This document shows positions 16,035 to 25,493 of a DNA stretch of 62,910 bases, one piece after another. The stretch comes from Lachnospiraceae bacterium. GTDB lineage: Bacteria; Bacillota; Clostridia; Lachnospirales; Lachnospiraceae. The stretch lies in NCBI GenBank assembly GCA_017620155.1, contig JAFZQY010000092.1, forward strand, positions 1 to 62,910, given 5' to 3'. Every line of letters begins with the position of its first letter. Position 1 is the stretch's first letter. Under the pieces are notes generated by a model that had not been told where the DNA came from, did no database searches, and saw only the letters and a list, made by a program, of their open reading frames with translations. Both the position numbers and the translations under genes were made by a program.

Positions 16035-18253
16035 ACTATCCTGAATCTCTGGTATTCGGACTGGATATAGGTACCAGGAGCATAGTTGGTACCGTGGGTT
16101 ACAAGCAGGGTGACCAGTTTCATGTAGTGGCGCAGCGAGCCAAGGAACATGAGACCAGAGCCATGCTCGACGGACAGATACACGATATCGCGAAGGTCGG
16201 CGATACGATCCGCTATGTAAAAGAAGAACTCGAAGAAGCGATCGGACAGAAACTCTCCGATGTATGCATAGCTGCCGCCGGCCGCGTGCTCAGGACTGTT
16301 CAGGTACATGTGGAAGAGGAGTTCTCATCGGAAAGATCCGTGACCGAAGAGGATATCTTTTCACTGAATACACAGGGGATCGAAGCCGCATATAATGAGT
16401 TCAACGAAAATGCTGATGAGAGCATCAGTGAGATGAACTTCTATTGTGTCGGTTATTCCGTAGTCAGATACTACTTAAACGGTTATCAGATGGGTAACCT
16501 TGAAGGACATAATGCCAGAAAGATCGGATGCGATCTGATCGCGACATTCCTTCCCGATGATGTTGTGGACGGTCTGTATAAGGCCGTTGCGATAGCTGAT
16601 CTTAATGTTGCCAATATCACTTTGGAGCCTATCGCGGCGATATCCCTGGCTATCCCCGAGATGTACAGGATGCTGAATATCGCGCTCGTCGATGTCGGCG
16701 CCGGTACTTCGGATATATCCATAACCAAGGACGGAACCATCGTTGCCTTCGGCATGATACCGAAGGCCGGCGATGCGATCACGGAAGCGGTATGCCAGCA
16801 TTGTCTGGTCGATTTCAACACAGCAGATCAGATCAAAAAGGACGCCGAGACTTCCGATACGGTTGTATATAAAGACATCATAGGCCTCGAACAGACAATT
16901 AAGACCGAGGATCTCATAAAGGCTACAACGCCCATAGTTAATGAGATGGCTCATATGGTTGCCGATAAGATACGTGAATTAAACGGCGACAAATCCGTAA
17001 GCGCCGTGTTCGTAGTAGGCGGCGGCGGACGCATGAAAGGCTATACCGAAGCCCTGGCATCCTGTCTGGAACTTGTTCCCGAGAGAGTTGCGATCAGAGG
17101 GCGCGAGGTCATGAACAAGATCGTATTCGAGCATGAAGACCTTACCGTCGATTCACTGCTCGTAACCCCCATAGGAATATGCTTGAGCTACTACGAGCAG
17201 AGCAATAACTTCATCTATGTAAGCTTCAACGGCAGAAGCGTGAAACTCTATGATAACGGCAAATCGACCGTCATTGATGCTGCAATGCAGGCACAGTTTG
17301 CCAATGAGGATCTTTTCCCTAAGAGAGGAACACCTCTGCATTACTCCGTAAACGGCGTGGCGCGCATGCAGCGCGGAGAGCCCGGAGAAAGCGCTCAGAT
17401 ATTCGTAAACGGAGCACCTGCCGACATTCATACCGAGATCAAGGACAAGGATCAGATCAAGGTGCATGAATCTACTGCCGGTAATCCCGCGCATCTTGAG
17501 ATCGGTCAGATTCCCGAGTACGGCTCCACGATGGATATCATCGTAAACGGTCAGACAATTTCTCTGCCTAAGTTTGCGTCAGTAAACGGTGTTCTTCAGT
17601 CGGAGTATTATCAGATACAGTCGGGCGATGATATTCATATGGTTGATTTTTATACCGTTTCTCAGGTCATCGAGTTCATGGATGTTGTTCTCAATCCCCA
17701 GATGAATGTATATGTGAACAACAAGAAGGCGGATATGGATACTCCCATATATGCCAATTTCGATGTGGTATGGACCCTTGAAGAACTCAAACTCGATGAT
17801 TACGAGGAGGGTTCGGAATACGCCAAGCTTCCCGAAGGAGATGAAGACGAGGAGTACAAGCGTCCCGAGGAAAGCGCTTCTTATGATGCCGCCTATGCCG
17901 ACAGACATGAGGGCAATGAGAAGGTTGAAGGTTATGAAGAAGAGGATGCAGAAGCTGGGGAGGCTGAGGAAGATGTGAGTTCTGCTGCAGACAAGGGCAA
18001 GCAGGTTTCCAAAGGCGGAAAATCTCTTGCTGATGCAGGAATTCCTCACGACATCACCGTAGAGGTTAACGGTGAAGAGGTTATCCTTTCGGGAAAAGCC
18101 GATTATGTATTTGTAGATGTGTTTGAATTCATAGATTTCGATCTGTCCACACCTAAGGGCAGCGCAGTAGTCACCAGACTTAACGGCAAAGACGCCCAGT
18201 ACATGGAAAAGATTGATGAAGGCGATGTCATTGACATCCATTGGGAAAAATAA
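16031..18253 (+). CDS. FtsA-like actin-fold cell division protein with long C-terminal region
   Basis: A 740-residue protein of the FtsA/MreB/Hsp70 ATPase superfamily. The phosphate-1 loop FGLDIGTRSIVG is at about residues 9-20, phosphate 2 is DVGAGTSDISI near 223, and the adenosine motif VVGGGGRMKG is near 333. After the actin core (about 1-385) come repeated small beta-rich modules with NG and GD turns and an acidic linker, ending in a last module at about 670-740. It differs from classical FtsA in its length and in lacking an obvious amphipathic C-terminal helix. A role in division or envelope assembly is inferred. The start has GGAGGAG 4 bases upstream. Confidence 0.8.
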   Translation: MNYPESLVFGLDIGTRSIVGTVGYKQGDQFHVVAQRAKEHETRAMLDGQIHDIAKVGDTIRYVKEELEEAIGQKLSDVCIAAAGRVLRTVQVHVEEEFSSERSVTEEDIFSLNTQGIEAAYNEFNENADESISEMNFYCVGYSVVRYYLNGYQMGNLEGHNARKIGCDLIATFLPDDVVDGLYKAVAIADLNVANITLEPIAAISLAIPEMYRMLNIALVDVGAGTSDISITKDGTIVAFGMIPKAGDAITEAVCQHCLVDFNTADQIKKDAETSDTVVYKDIIGLEQTIKTEDLIKATTPIVNEMAHMVADKIRELNGDKSVSAVFVVGGGGRMKGYTEALASCLELVPERVAIRGREVMNKIVFEHEDLTVDSLLVTPIGICLSYYEQSNNFIYVSFNGRSVKLYDNGKSTVIDAAMQAQFANEDLFPKRGTPLHYSVNGVARMQRGEPGESAQIFVNGAPADIHTEIKDKDQIKVHESTAGNPAHLEIGQIPEYGSTMDIIVNGQTISLPKFASVNGVLQSEYYQIQSGDDIHMVDFYTVSQVIEFMDVVLNPQMNVYVNNKKADMDTPIYANFDVVWTLEELKLDDYEEGSEYAKLPEGDEDEEYKRPEESASYDAAYADRHEGNEKVEGYEEEDAEAGEAEEDVSSAADKGKQVSKGGKSLADAGIPHDITVEVNGEEVILSGKADYVFVDVFEFIDFDLSTPKGSAVVTRLNGKDAQYMEKIDEGDVIDIHWEK

Positions 18254-18265
18254 ACCCTTCTGATC

Positions 18266-19063
18266 ATGAGAATCTGTCCCATAGCCAGCGGCTCAAGCGG
18301 TAATTGCATATATGTCGGATCCGATGATACACACCTCATAGTAGATTGCGGAATATCGGGGAAACGTGCCACGGCAGGCATCAATTCGCTGGATATATCC
18401 ATGGATGATATATCCGGTATCTTAGTCACCCACGAACACACAGATCATATAGGCGGTCTGGGCGTTCTCGCGCGCAGGTACGGAATACCGATCTATACGA
18501 CTCCGATGACGGCGGATGCGATATTAAGATCACCCGGTATAGGCAAGATCGATCCGTGCCTGTTCAATGACGTAGCACCGGATGTTCCGTTTATGATCGG
18601 AGATATCGAGATCAATCCGCTCCGCGTCTCACATGATGCGATAGATCCCGTAGCCTACAGGTTTAAGAACGGATCTTCCAAAGGAGCGGTAGTCACGGAT
18701 CTCGGATTCTATAACGACTATATCGTTGAGGGGCTGCAGGGCTTGGATGTTCTGATGATAGAGTCCAATCATGACATCAACATGCTCCAGGTCGGACCTT
18801 ATCCCTATCCTCTCAAACAGAGGATATTATCAGATAAAGGGCATCTGTCCAACGAGAGCGCGGGAAGGCTTCTGTGCGAAGTGCTGCATGACGATATGAA
18901 GCACATAATCCTCGGACACCTGAGTCATGAAAACAATCTCCCCGAACTTGCTTTTGAATCGGTAAGAGCGGAGATAACGGTAAGCGATATTCCCTATAAC
19001 GGAGGGGATTTCCCCATCAGCGTAGCCAAGAGACATGAACCGAGCTTATGCGTCGGATTTTAA
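18266..19063 (+). CDS. WalJ/YycJ-like MBL-fold hydrolase
   Basis: A 265-residue metallo-beta-lactamase fold protein of the WalJ/YycJ family. It begins CPIASGSSGNC, which is diagnostic for the family, and carries the metal motif THEHTDHIGG near residue 57, with downstream ligands HDAIDPVAY near 127 and GHLSHENN near 217. WalJ relatives are linked to the WalKR cell-wall regulon and to DNA processing, but the substrate is uncertain. The ATG at 18266 has no strong ribosome-binding site and follows the FtsA-like gene by 12 bases, suggesting read-through and coupling. Confidence 0.87.
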   Translation: MRICPIASGSSGNCIYVGSDDTHLIVDCGISGKRATAGINSLDISMDDISGILVTHEHTDHIGGLGVLARRYGIPIYTTPMTADAILRSPGIGKIDPCLFNDVAPDVPFMIGDIEINPLRVSHDAIDPVAYRFKNGSSKGAVVTDLGFYNDYIVEGLQGLDVLMIESNHDINMLQVGPYPYPLKQRILSDKGHLSNESAGRLLCEVLHDDMKHIILGHLSHENNLPELAFESVRAEITVSDIPYNGGDFPISVAKRHEPSLCVGF

Positions 19064-19073
19064 GGAGAGCATT

Positions 19074-19346
19074 ATGGAAAAAGTCATAATCACAGTAGTA
19101 GGAAAAGACACAGTAGGTATAATCGCAAGGGTATGTACATATCTCGCCGATAACCACATCAATATCCTTGATATCTCGCAGACCATCGTTGACGGATACT
19201 TCAACATGATGATGGTTGTTGATATCGCGGGCGTTGACAAGAAATTCGATGATATCGCAAACGAGATTGATTCTGTGGGACAGGACATAGGAGTCATCAT
19301 CCGTGCCCAGAAGGAAGAAATCTTTGACATGATGCACAGGGTGTAA
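19074..19346 (+). CDS. ACT-domain protein (UPF0237 type)
   Basis: A 90-residue single ACT domain, a ligand-binding module that usually senses amino acids. The pattern GKDTVGIIARV near residue 9 and NINILDISQTIVDG near residue 29 are typical. I chose ATG 19074 because AAGGAGAG lies 5-12 bases upstream, whereas the longer frame overlaps the upstream gene. It sits 3 bases before a PFL-family gene; this pair is conserved in many Firmicutes and is thought to form a regulator-enzyme unit. Confidence 0.9.
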   Translation: MEKVIITVVGKDTVGIIARVCTYLADNHINILDISQTIVDGYFNMMMVVDIAGVDKKFDDIANEIDSVGQDIGVIIRAQKEEIFDMMHRV

Positions 19347-19349
19347 ATA

Positions 19350-20714
19350 ATGCTGAACATATACGAAGTAAATGAAACAAATAACATGATCGAAAAGGAT
19401 AACCTGGACGTGAGGACCATCACGCTCGGGCTGTCGCTTCTTGATTGCATGGACTCTGACATAGATAAGGTCTGTGATAAGATATACGACCGGATCACCA
19501 CAAAAGCAGCAAAACTTGTTGAGACCGGCGAAGAGATATCCCGCGAGTTCGGTATTCCGATCGTAAACAAAAGAATAAGCGTAACTCCGATCGGTATAGT
19601 AGGATCTGCCGCAGCCAATTCTACGGATGATTTTGTGAAGATCGCCAAGGCGATGGACAGAGCAAGAAAAGAAGTCGGCGTAAACTTTATCGGCGGTTAT
19701 TCCGCACTCGTAAGCAAGGGTATGACCGCTGCCGATGAGCTCCTGATCAGATCCATTCCCGATGCGCTTTCCCAGACTGAACTCGTCTGCAGTTCCGTTA
19801 ATCTCGGGTCTACCAAGACCGGTATAAATATGGACGCCGTACGCCTCATGGGTGAAGTGATCCTTGATACTGCGCGTAAGACCAAAGAACAGGACTGCTT
19901 AGGCTGTGCAAAGCTCGTGGTATTCTGTAACGCACCGGATGATAATCCCTTCATGGCAGGCGCTTTTCACGGCGTTACCGAGTCCGATGCGATCATCAAT
20001 GTCGGAGTCAGCGGGCCCGGCGTAGTTAAATATGCATTATCCAAAGTAAGAGGAGAGGATTTCGAGACTCTCTGCGAGACGATCAAGAAGACCGCTTTCA
20101 AAGTTACCCGTGTCGGCCAGCTGGTCGCAAGAGAGGCGTCCAGGATGCTCGACGTACCTTTCGGCATAGTCGATCTTTCACTTGCTCCCACGCCTGCTAT
20201 CGGTGATTCCGTAGCGGATATCCTCTGCGAGATAGGTCTTGAGAAAGCCGGAGCTCCCGGTACCACGGCTGCGCTTGCTCTCCTTAACGATCAGGTGAAA
20301 AAAGGCGGAGTCATGGCCAGCTCTTACGTAGGCGGTCTTTCAGGAGCATTCATCCCCGTATCCGAGGATCAAGGTATGATAGAAGCCGTTGAAGCCGGCG
20401 CCCTTACCATCGAGAAACTCGAAGCCATGACATGCGTATGCTCTGTAGGTCTCGACATGATCGCTATCCCCGGAGATACCAAAGCCACTACGATATCCGG
20501 CATAATAGCCGATGAAATGGCTATCGGCATGGTCAACCAGAAGACGACGGCAGTCCGTATCATTCCCGTGATCGGAAAGGGAATCGGAGACAGAGTTGAA
20601 TTCGGAGGACTTCTCGGATATGCTCCGATCATGCCTGTAAACAGGTTCTCATGCGATGATTTCATAAACAGAAAAGGCCGCATTCCCGCGCCCATTCACA
20701 GTTTCAAGAACTGA
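19350..20714 (+). CDS. PFL-family protein (UPF0210/DUF711)
   Basis: A 454-residue protein of the UPF0210 family, structurally related to pyruvate formate-lyase-like barrels but of unknown activity. Recognisable stretches include [14 protein letters not shown] near residue 215 and [13 protein letters not shown] near residue 420. The length is the family norm of about 450. It follows the ACT protein by 3 bases, so the two are translated from one transcript. No glycyl-radical motif is seen. Confidence 0.9.
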   Translation: MLNIYEVNETNNMIEKDNLDVRTITLGLSLLDCMDSDIDKVCDKIYDRITTKAAKLVETGEEISREFGIPIVNKRISVTPIGIVGSAAANSTDDFVKIAKAMDRARKEVGVNFIGGYSALVSKGMTAADELLIRSIPDALSQTELVCSSVNLGSTKTGINMDAVRLMGEVILDTARKTKEQDCLGCAKLVVFCNAPDDNPFMAGAFHGVTESDAIINVGVSGPGVVKYALSKVRGEDFETLCETIKKTAFKVTRVGQLVAREASRMLDVPFGIVDLSLAPTPAIGDSVADILCEIGLEKAGAPGTTAALALLNDQVKKGGVMASSYVGGLSGAFIPVSEDQGMIEAVEAGALTIEKLEAMTCVCSVGLDMIAIPGDTKATTISGIIADEMAIGMVNQKTTAVRIIPVIGKGIGDRVEFGGLLGYAPIMPVNRFSCDDFINRKGRIPAPIHSFKN

Positions 20715-20757
20715 TCTTCTTATATTGAATCAATCTCATAATCGAAAGGGGACTGAC

Positions 20758-22398
20758 ATGGCAAAAACGATACGTGTTTATACCAGGCCGGTTGATAAAA
20801 CGAGTTACCCGGAAGGACTTGCAAACAGCATTCACTTTGCGTGTGTTTCCGGGGACGGAAGTGATATCCCGTGGAACAAAAACTACGGAATCCTCTTTGT
20901 GCGCGGTGAGATCTCGGAAGACAACACCATCATTCCGATGGGCATACAAACTCCCTGTATTTTCCACATTGATGAAAAAAGAATAGGAATAGCCGGTGAA
21001 CGTATCCTTGAGGATGGTTCACCGGATGAAACAACTGCCGGAAAATTCATGTTCTGGGAGACCGAAGACCTTATTTCCTTTACGGAAAAAGGGTTTACCG
21101 AACGAGAGAAGATCGATGCGATGATCGCGGCAGACTCTGATTCTGTTTCTGATAATGCTTCCATAAGTGTTTCGGATGAACTGGCAGATAAAGCCTCAAT
21201 ATACTGGAGTAGTATAGTTCATACACATACTATAGTCCCTGATCATGCAGATATTCATACTCAGGCTGAACTTGAATCCATTAAGGCTGAAGTTAGATAC
21301 AGCGATGGCTCTGCGCGTAACAAGAGCATAAAATGGAATACCGGATCTATAGATTTTTCCGCACCCGGTGAATACCGTGTAGAGGGCGTTATAGAGCAGC
21401 AACGCTTTGATTTTCCTCTTGCAAAAGGATATGGGGATCCCGTCATTTTTCCCTGGGAAGGTAAATGGTATTTCATCTCAACGAATGACAATCTGAATGA
21501 TATAGGCATATATGTTCGTGAATCCGAAGACGTACACGGACTTTTTGCCGAAGGAGTTATTGAACATCTTATTTTGCCTTTTGCGCCTGAGCGTGGCTTT
21601 GAACAGACCTTCTGGGCTCCCGAGTTTCATGTGATCGGAGGCGAACTGTATATTCTCTTTGCTGTAAGCGGACATAAATGGGGTCCTCAGTGCCACATGA
21701 TGAAGCTGAAGAAAGGCGGAAGTATAATAGATGAGAACAGCTGGGAAGAACCCATCCGAGTAGTAAGACAAAACGGCGAACCTCTTGCCGATGAAGCAAT
21801 AACGCTGGATATGACCTATGTGAAAAACAATGCCGGATCGTATCTGATCTGGTCATATCGCGAGAATATCGGCACGCCTCTTGATTCCGGATCTATGCTC
21901 TATATTGCCTCGATTGATGAGCGTGAGCCCTGGAAACTGACAAGTGAACCGGTTCTCCTTACCAGACCGCTGTACGGATGGGAGAACGTATCCGGTACGA
22001 TCAATAACGAAGGACCGAATCACTTTATTTCCGATGGGACGGTGTATGTGACATATTCGGGCGGGGCGGCCAACGGATATACCTATGTGCTGGGACTCCT
22101 TACCGCATCAATCGACGCTGATCTGCTTAACATCGATAACTGGCATAAGTCTATAACTCCCGTACTGACTTTCTATTCGGTTGAAGGAGAATTCGGCCCC
22201 GGTCACAACGCCTTCTTTACAAACGAAGACGGAGATCTCATGATCTCATATCACGGGGAGACCGATATAGCTTCAAACTTACGCTGCGACGGCATAAGAC
22301 GTGTGCATTTCCGCGCAGACGGTACGCCGTATTTCCAGATGTCGCAAAAGGAAGATATAGATAAAGAAACGGTTAACATAACAATACGTATTCAGTAG
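20758..22398 (+). CDS. Family 43-like glycoside hydrolase
   Basis: A 546-residue intracellular enzyme with the GH43 five-bladed propeller at about 225-535. The catalytic trio can be placed: base D227 in GYGDPVIF, pKa modulator D351 in LDMTYVKN and acid E418 in NNEGPNHF. The propeller is preceded by a module of about 130 residues related to GH43-associated N-termini and by an Ig-like segment (about 140-220). No signal peptide is seen, so imported arabino- or xylo-oligosaccharides are the likely substrates (inferred). ATG 20758 has AAAGGGG 6 bases upstream. First gene of a carbohydrate cluster. Confidence 0.85.
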   Translation: MAKTIRVYTRPVDKTSYPEGLANSIHFACVSGDGSDIPWNKNYGILFVRGEISEDNTIIPMGIQTPCIFHIDEKRIGIAGERILEDGSPDETTAGKFMFWETEDLISFTEKGFTEREKIDAMIAADSDSVSDNASISVSDELADKASIYWSSIVHTHTIVPDHADIHTQAELESIKAEVRYSDGSARNKSIKWNTGSIDFSAPGEYRVEGVIEQQRFDFPLAKGYGDPVIFPWEGKWYFISTNDNLNDIGIYVRESEDVHGLFAEGVIEHLILPFAPERGFEQTFWAPEFHVIGGELYILFAVSGHKWGPQCHMMKLKKGGSIIDENSWEEPIRVVRQNGEPLADEAITLDMTYVKNNAGSYLIWSYRENIGTPLDSGSMLYIASIDEREPWKLTSEPVLLTRPLYGWENVSGTINNEGPNHFISDGTVYVTYSGGAANGYTYVLGLLTASIDADLLNIDNWHKSITPVLTFYSVEGEFGPGHNAFFTNEDGDLMISYHGETDIASNLRCDGIRRVHFRADGTPYFQMSQKEDIDKETVNITIRIQ

Positions 22399-22407
22399 GT
22401 GATCAGT

Positions 22408-23190
22408 ATGGAAGTAGAAGACGGACAATGGATGATAAAGGGCATGGCCTGGGATGATCCGTATCGGATCAGGACCTGGCAGGAGCTCGTGAATTGGATA
22501 AATGAAGTCGGATTTCTGCCTTTTTTCTCTAATGAGATAGAAGGATTTTCGGCGGAAGAGCATGTATCCCCTGATTTCTGGTGGACGGGAGACCGTGAAC
22601 AGGATCCCTGGGAATGGCGTGAGATCATAGCTTCGAGCAGGCAGGTGGCTTACGGCAAGTTCTTTGATCAGAGGGCCGGGTTCATAAGTCTTGAGTGGCT
22701 TCCGTATTTCGTGAATTTCAGACGAAACGGCTATGATTTTGACTCCCGCTGGGAGGACGGCCTCGCAAGCCGCAGGGAAAAGATCATAATGGATATGCTC
22801 ACCGATAAGGATGAAGACGGAGATATGATATTCCCCGATACGCAGATATTAAGTACCGAGCTTAAGAAAAAGGCCGGTTTCGGCGGGAAAAAGCCCGGTC
22901 CGGACGGAACAGCCCCTTTGAAAAACTTTCCCGGTACGATAACTGCTCTTCAGATGCAGACTTATCTTGTGATAGTTGATTTTCACAGGAGAGTTAATAA
23001 GAGGGGTGAAGAGTATGGAATGCCGGTATCGGTTCTGCTTCCTCCCGAGGCGATATGGGGTTACGAGAAAGTAACGGATAAATACAGCGAGGATCCTGCC
23101 GTATCGGCTGCGAAGATCTTTGACCGGGTGAAGGAACTTTATCCGGAAGCTGATGATAATGCGATAAGGAAATTGATGGGAATTAAGTAA
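22408..23190 (+). CDS. AlkZ-related conserved protein
   Basis: A 260-residue soluble protein with segments such as PDFWWTGD near residue 52, WEWREIIASS near 64 and PPEAIWGYEKV near 215. From memory these match proteins labelled AlkZ-related (DNA glycosylase-like winged-helix relatives) in Lachnospiraceae. I have no evidence of glycosylase activity. ATG 22408 follows AGGTGATC and is preferred to GTG 22399. It lies 9 bases after the GH43 gene and 10 before the GH3 gene, so it is in the operon although its role there is unclear. Confidence 0.6.
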   Translation: MEVEDGQWMIKGMAWDDPYRIRTWQELVNWINEVGFLPFFSNEIEGFSAEEHVSPDFWWTGDREQDPWEWREIIASSRQVAYGKFFDQRAGFISLEWLPYFVNFRRNGYDFDSRWEDGLASRREKIIMDMLTDKDEDGDMIFPDTQILSTELKKKAGFGGKKPGPDGTAPLKNFPGTITALQMQTYLVIVDFHRRVNKRGEEYGMPVSVLLPPEAIWGYEKVTDKYSEDPAVSAAKIFDRVKELYPEADDNAIRKLMGIK

Positions 23191-23200
23191 GGCGGATCAT

Positions 23201-25492
23201 ATGAAGCGAGATGATCTTATAAATAAACTGCCCCTTTTGTCCGGAAAGGGATCATGGCATACGAATGACTTAGGCGGAAGATATGCGAGTCTGCATCTTT
23301 CTGACGGACCGCACGGACTTCGCAAGCAGGACGAAGATGCCAAAACCAATAATGACAGCTACGTGTCGACCTGTTATCCCACAGCGAGCTGCCTGGCTTC
23401 TTCGTGGGACAGGGATCTGGTCGCCAAAGTAGCCGATTCAATAGGACAAGAGGCTCTGACAGCCGATGTGGCCGTAGTTTTGGGACCGGGCGTGAACATC
23501 AAGCGTTCCCCGCTTTGCGGCAGGAATTTTGAGTATTACAGTGAAGATCCTTATCTGTCCGGAGAGCTTGGTTCAGCATTTATAAATGGCGTTCAGAAGA
23601 ACGGCGTGGGGACGTCGCTCAAGCATTTTGCGGCTAATAGTCAGGAAACCAGAAGGATGACGTCTGACAGCCGCGTGGATGAGCGGACACTTCGGGAGAT
23701 CTATCTGAGCGCTTTTGAAAAGTGTGTAAAAAAAGCAAATCCCGCGACCGTAATGATCTCGTATAACTATCTGAACGGATATAAGGCTACTGAGAACAGG
23801 CATCTCATGACAGAGATCTTACGGGATGAATGGGGCTATGACGGCGTGACGATATCCGACTGGGGCGCTTGCATAGATCTGACTGCTGCCGTTAAGGCAG
23901 GGCTTGATCTTGAGATGCCCGGAAGCGGGAAAGTGCATCTGAACAAGCTCAAAAAAGACCTTGAGGCCGGCCGTATCACTGAAGAAGATATACTTCCTGC
24001 GTTTTCACGACTTGAGAAACTTATAGAAGATCATTCCCAAAACAAATATGTGGATGCAGACAGTATCGATCCTCATATGATCGCTCTTGAGGCTGCTCTT
24101 CAGGGCGCCGTACTCCTTAAGAACGATAAGAACATGCTTCCGTTAAACAGCGGTATCGAGATCAATGTGATCGGAGAACTGGCGAAAACTGTCCGATTCC
24201 AGGGCGGCGGAAGTTCTCATATCAATACCCATCCTCAACCGGATATAATTTCAGAGTTTGAACATGCGGGTTTTAAGGTAAACTTTGCCCCCGGATACAG
24301 TGTCAATTCACCTTTTCCTGATACACGGCTTGAACAGGAGGCTGCGGAACTTGTTAAAAACGGATGCCCTACCGTATTTTGTGGAGGACTTACAGATTTG
24401 GCCGAAGGCGAGGGGTATGACAGAAAGACACTCGATCTTCCGGATAATCAGTCTCATCTAGTTGAGATTCTTGATGATTCGGATATCATTTTCCTTTCAT
24501 TCGGCGGTTCTCCGTTTACCGTACCTTTCATGGATAAGATAAAAGCCATGCTCCACATGTATCTGGGCGGTGAGGCTGTCGCCAAGGCCGCCGTCATGCT
24601 CATATCCGGAGAAGCTAACCCTTGTGGAAAACTGGCGGAGACCTGGCCCATGAGTCTGGCTGATACTCCTGCTTATAAGAACTTTGCTGACGGCTCCGGC
24701 GAAGTCAGATATGAAGAAGGAGTTCTCGTTGGATATCGTCATTATGATACCCTCGGGATCAAAACTCTGTTCCCGTTTGGATACGGTCTTTCATATACTA
24801 CGTTTGAATACTCGGATCTGAAGGTTGAAAAGTTCGACGGTTCTTCGAAAGAAGACCCTGTCAGGATAAGTTTCCGAATCAAAAATACCGGAAATACTGC
24901 AGGTTCGGAGATCGCACAGGTTTATGTTGAAAATCCCGATGACGGATTTGTGAGAGCCGGACATGAGCTGCGCGGATTTGAAAAAGTATTTCTTAATCCG
25001 GGTGAAGAAAGAACCGTTGAGATCTCATTAGATGACCGGGCTTTTTCCATATTCGATACGTCGCTTATGAGTTTCGATAAGGCTGCGGGGGAGTATAAGA
25101 TCCTCGTAGGAAGCAGCATTGATGATATCCGCCTGAGATCGATCGTAAACATCGACGGAAAAGATTACGGGAACGATAAGACCGGAACGGGACTTGACCT
25201 GTTTATCGGAAATCCGGAATGCGATCTGGACAGCACCGAACCCGGCATGTATTCGGTTTATAACAGCCTGAGCGAATTGTCAGAGAGATCGTGGCTCGGT
25301 AAGATCATGCTTAAGATCGCATTAAAGGTCGCATATTCGATGTATAAAGGCAAACCCAAAGATGATCCCGAAGTCATGATGACTATTGAGACAGTAAAGG
25401 ACGGGCCCATAGACTGCATAATCCTGCAGAGCGGCGGGATACCTTACGGTATAGCAGAAATGATCGTAAAACAAGCAAACAAAAGGAGATAA
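23201..25492 (+). CDS. Family 3 beta-glycosidase
   Basis: A 763-residue GH3 enzyme of the beta-glucosidase/beta-xylosidase type. The N-terminal barrel carries DGPHGLR near residue 35, SLKHFAAN near 139 with the conserved Lys-His, and the nucleophile D220 in TISDWGA. A GH3 C-terminal domain (about 300-530) and a fibronectin-like domain (about 560-630) follow, then an extra tail of about 110 residues ending in a small helical segment. No signal peptide is seen, so it is cytoplasmic. It probably hydrolyses oligosaccharides released or trimmed by the GH43 enzyme, using substrate imported by the downstream symporter. Confidence 0.9.
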   Translation: MKRDDLINKLPLLSGKGSWHTNDLGGRYASLHLSDGPHGLRKQDEDAKTNNDSYVSTCYPTASCLASSWDRDLVAKVADSIGQEALTADVAVVLGPGVNIKRSPLCGRNFEYYSEDPYLSGELGSAFINGVQKNGVGTSLKHFAANSQETRRMTSDSRVDERTLREIYLSAFEKCVKKANPATVMISYNYLNGYKATENRHLMTEILRDEWGYDGVTISDWGACIDLTAAVKAGLDLEMPGSGKVHLNKLKKDLEAGRITEEDILPAFSRLEKLIEDHSQNKYVDADSIDPHMIALEAALQGAVLLKNDKNMLPLNSGIEINVIGELAKTVRFQGGGSSHINTHPQPDIISEFEHAGFKVNFAPGYSVNSPFPDTRLEQEAAELVKNGCPTVFCGGLTDLAEGEGYDRKTLDLPDNQSHLVEILDDSDIIFLSFGGSPFTVPFMDKIKAMLHMYLGGEAVAKAAVMLISGEANPCGKLAETWPMSLADTPAYKNFADGSGEVRYEEGVLVGYRHYDTLGIKTLFPFGYGLSYTTFEYSDLKVEKFDGSSKEDPVRISFRIKNTGNTAGSEIAQVYVENPDDGFVRAGHELRGFEKVFLNPGEERTVEISLDDRAFSIFDTSLMSFDKAAGEYKILVGSSIDDIRLRSIVNIDGKDYGNDKTGTGLDLFIGNPECDLDSTEPGMYSVYNSLSELSERSWLGKIMLKIALKVAYSMYKGKPKDDPEVMMTIETVKDGPIDCIILQSGGIPYGIAEMIVKQANKRR

Positions 25493-25493
25493 G

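Noticed and set aside
17579-18241. 220-residue minus-strand open frame
   Set aside because: It is antisense to the FtsA-like gene, with a low-complexity hydrophobic translation and no ribosome-binding site.
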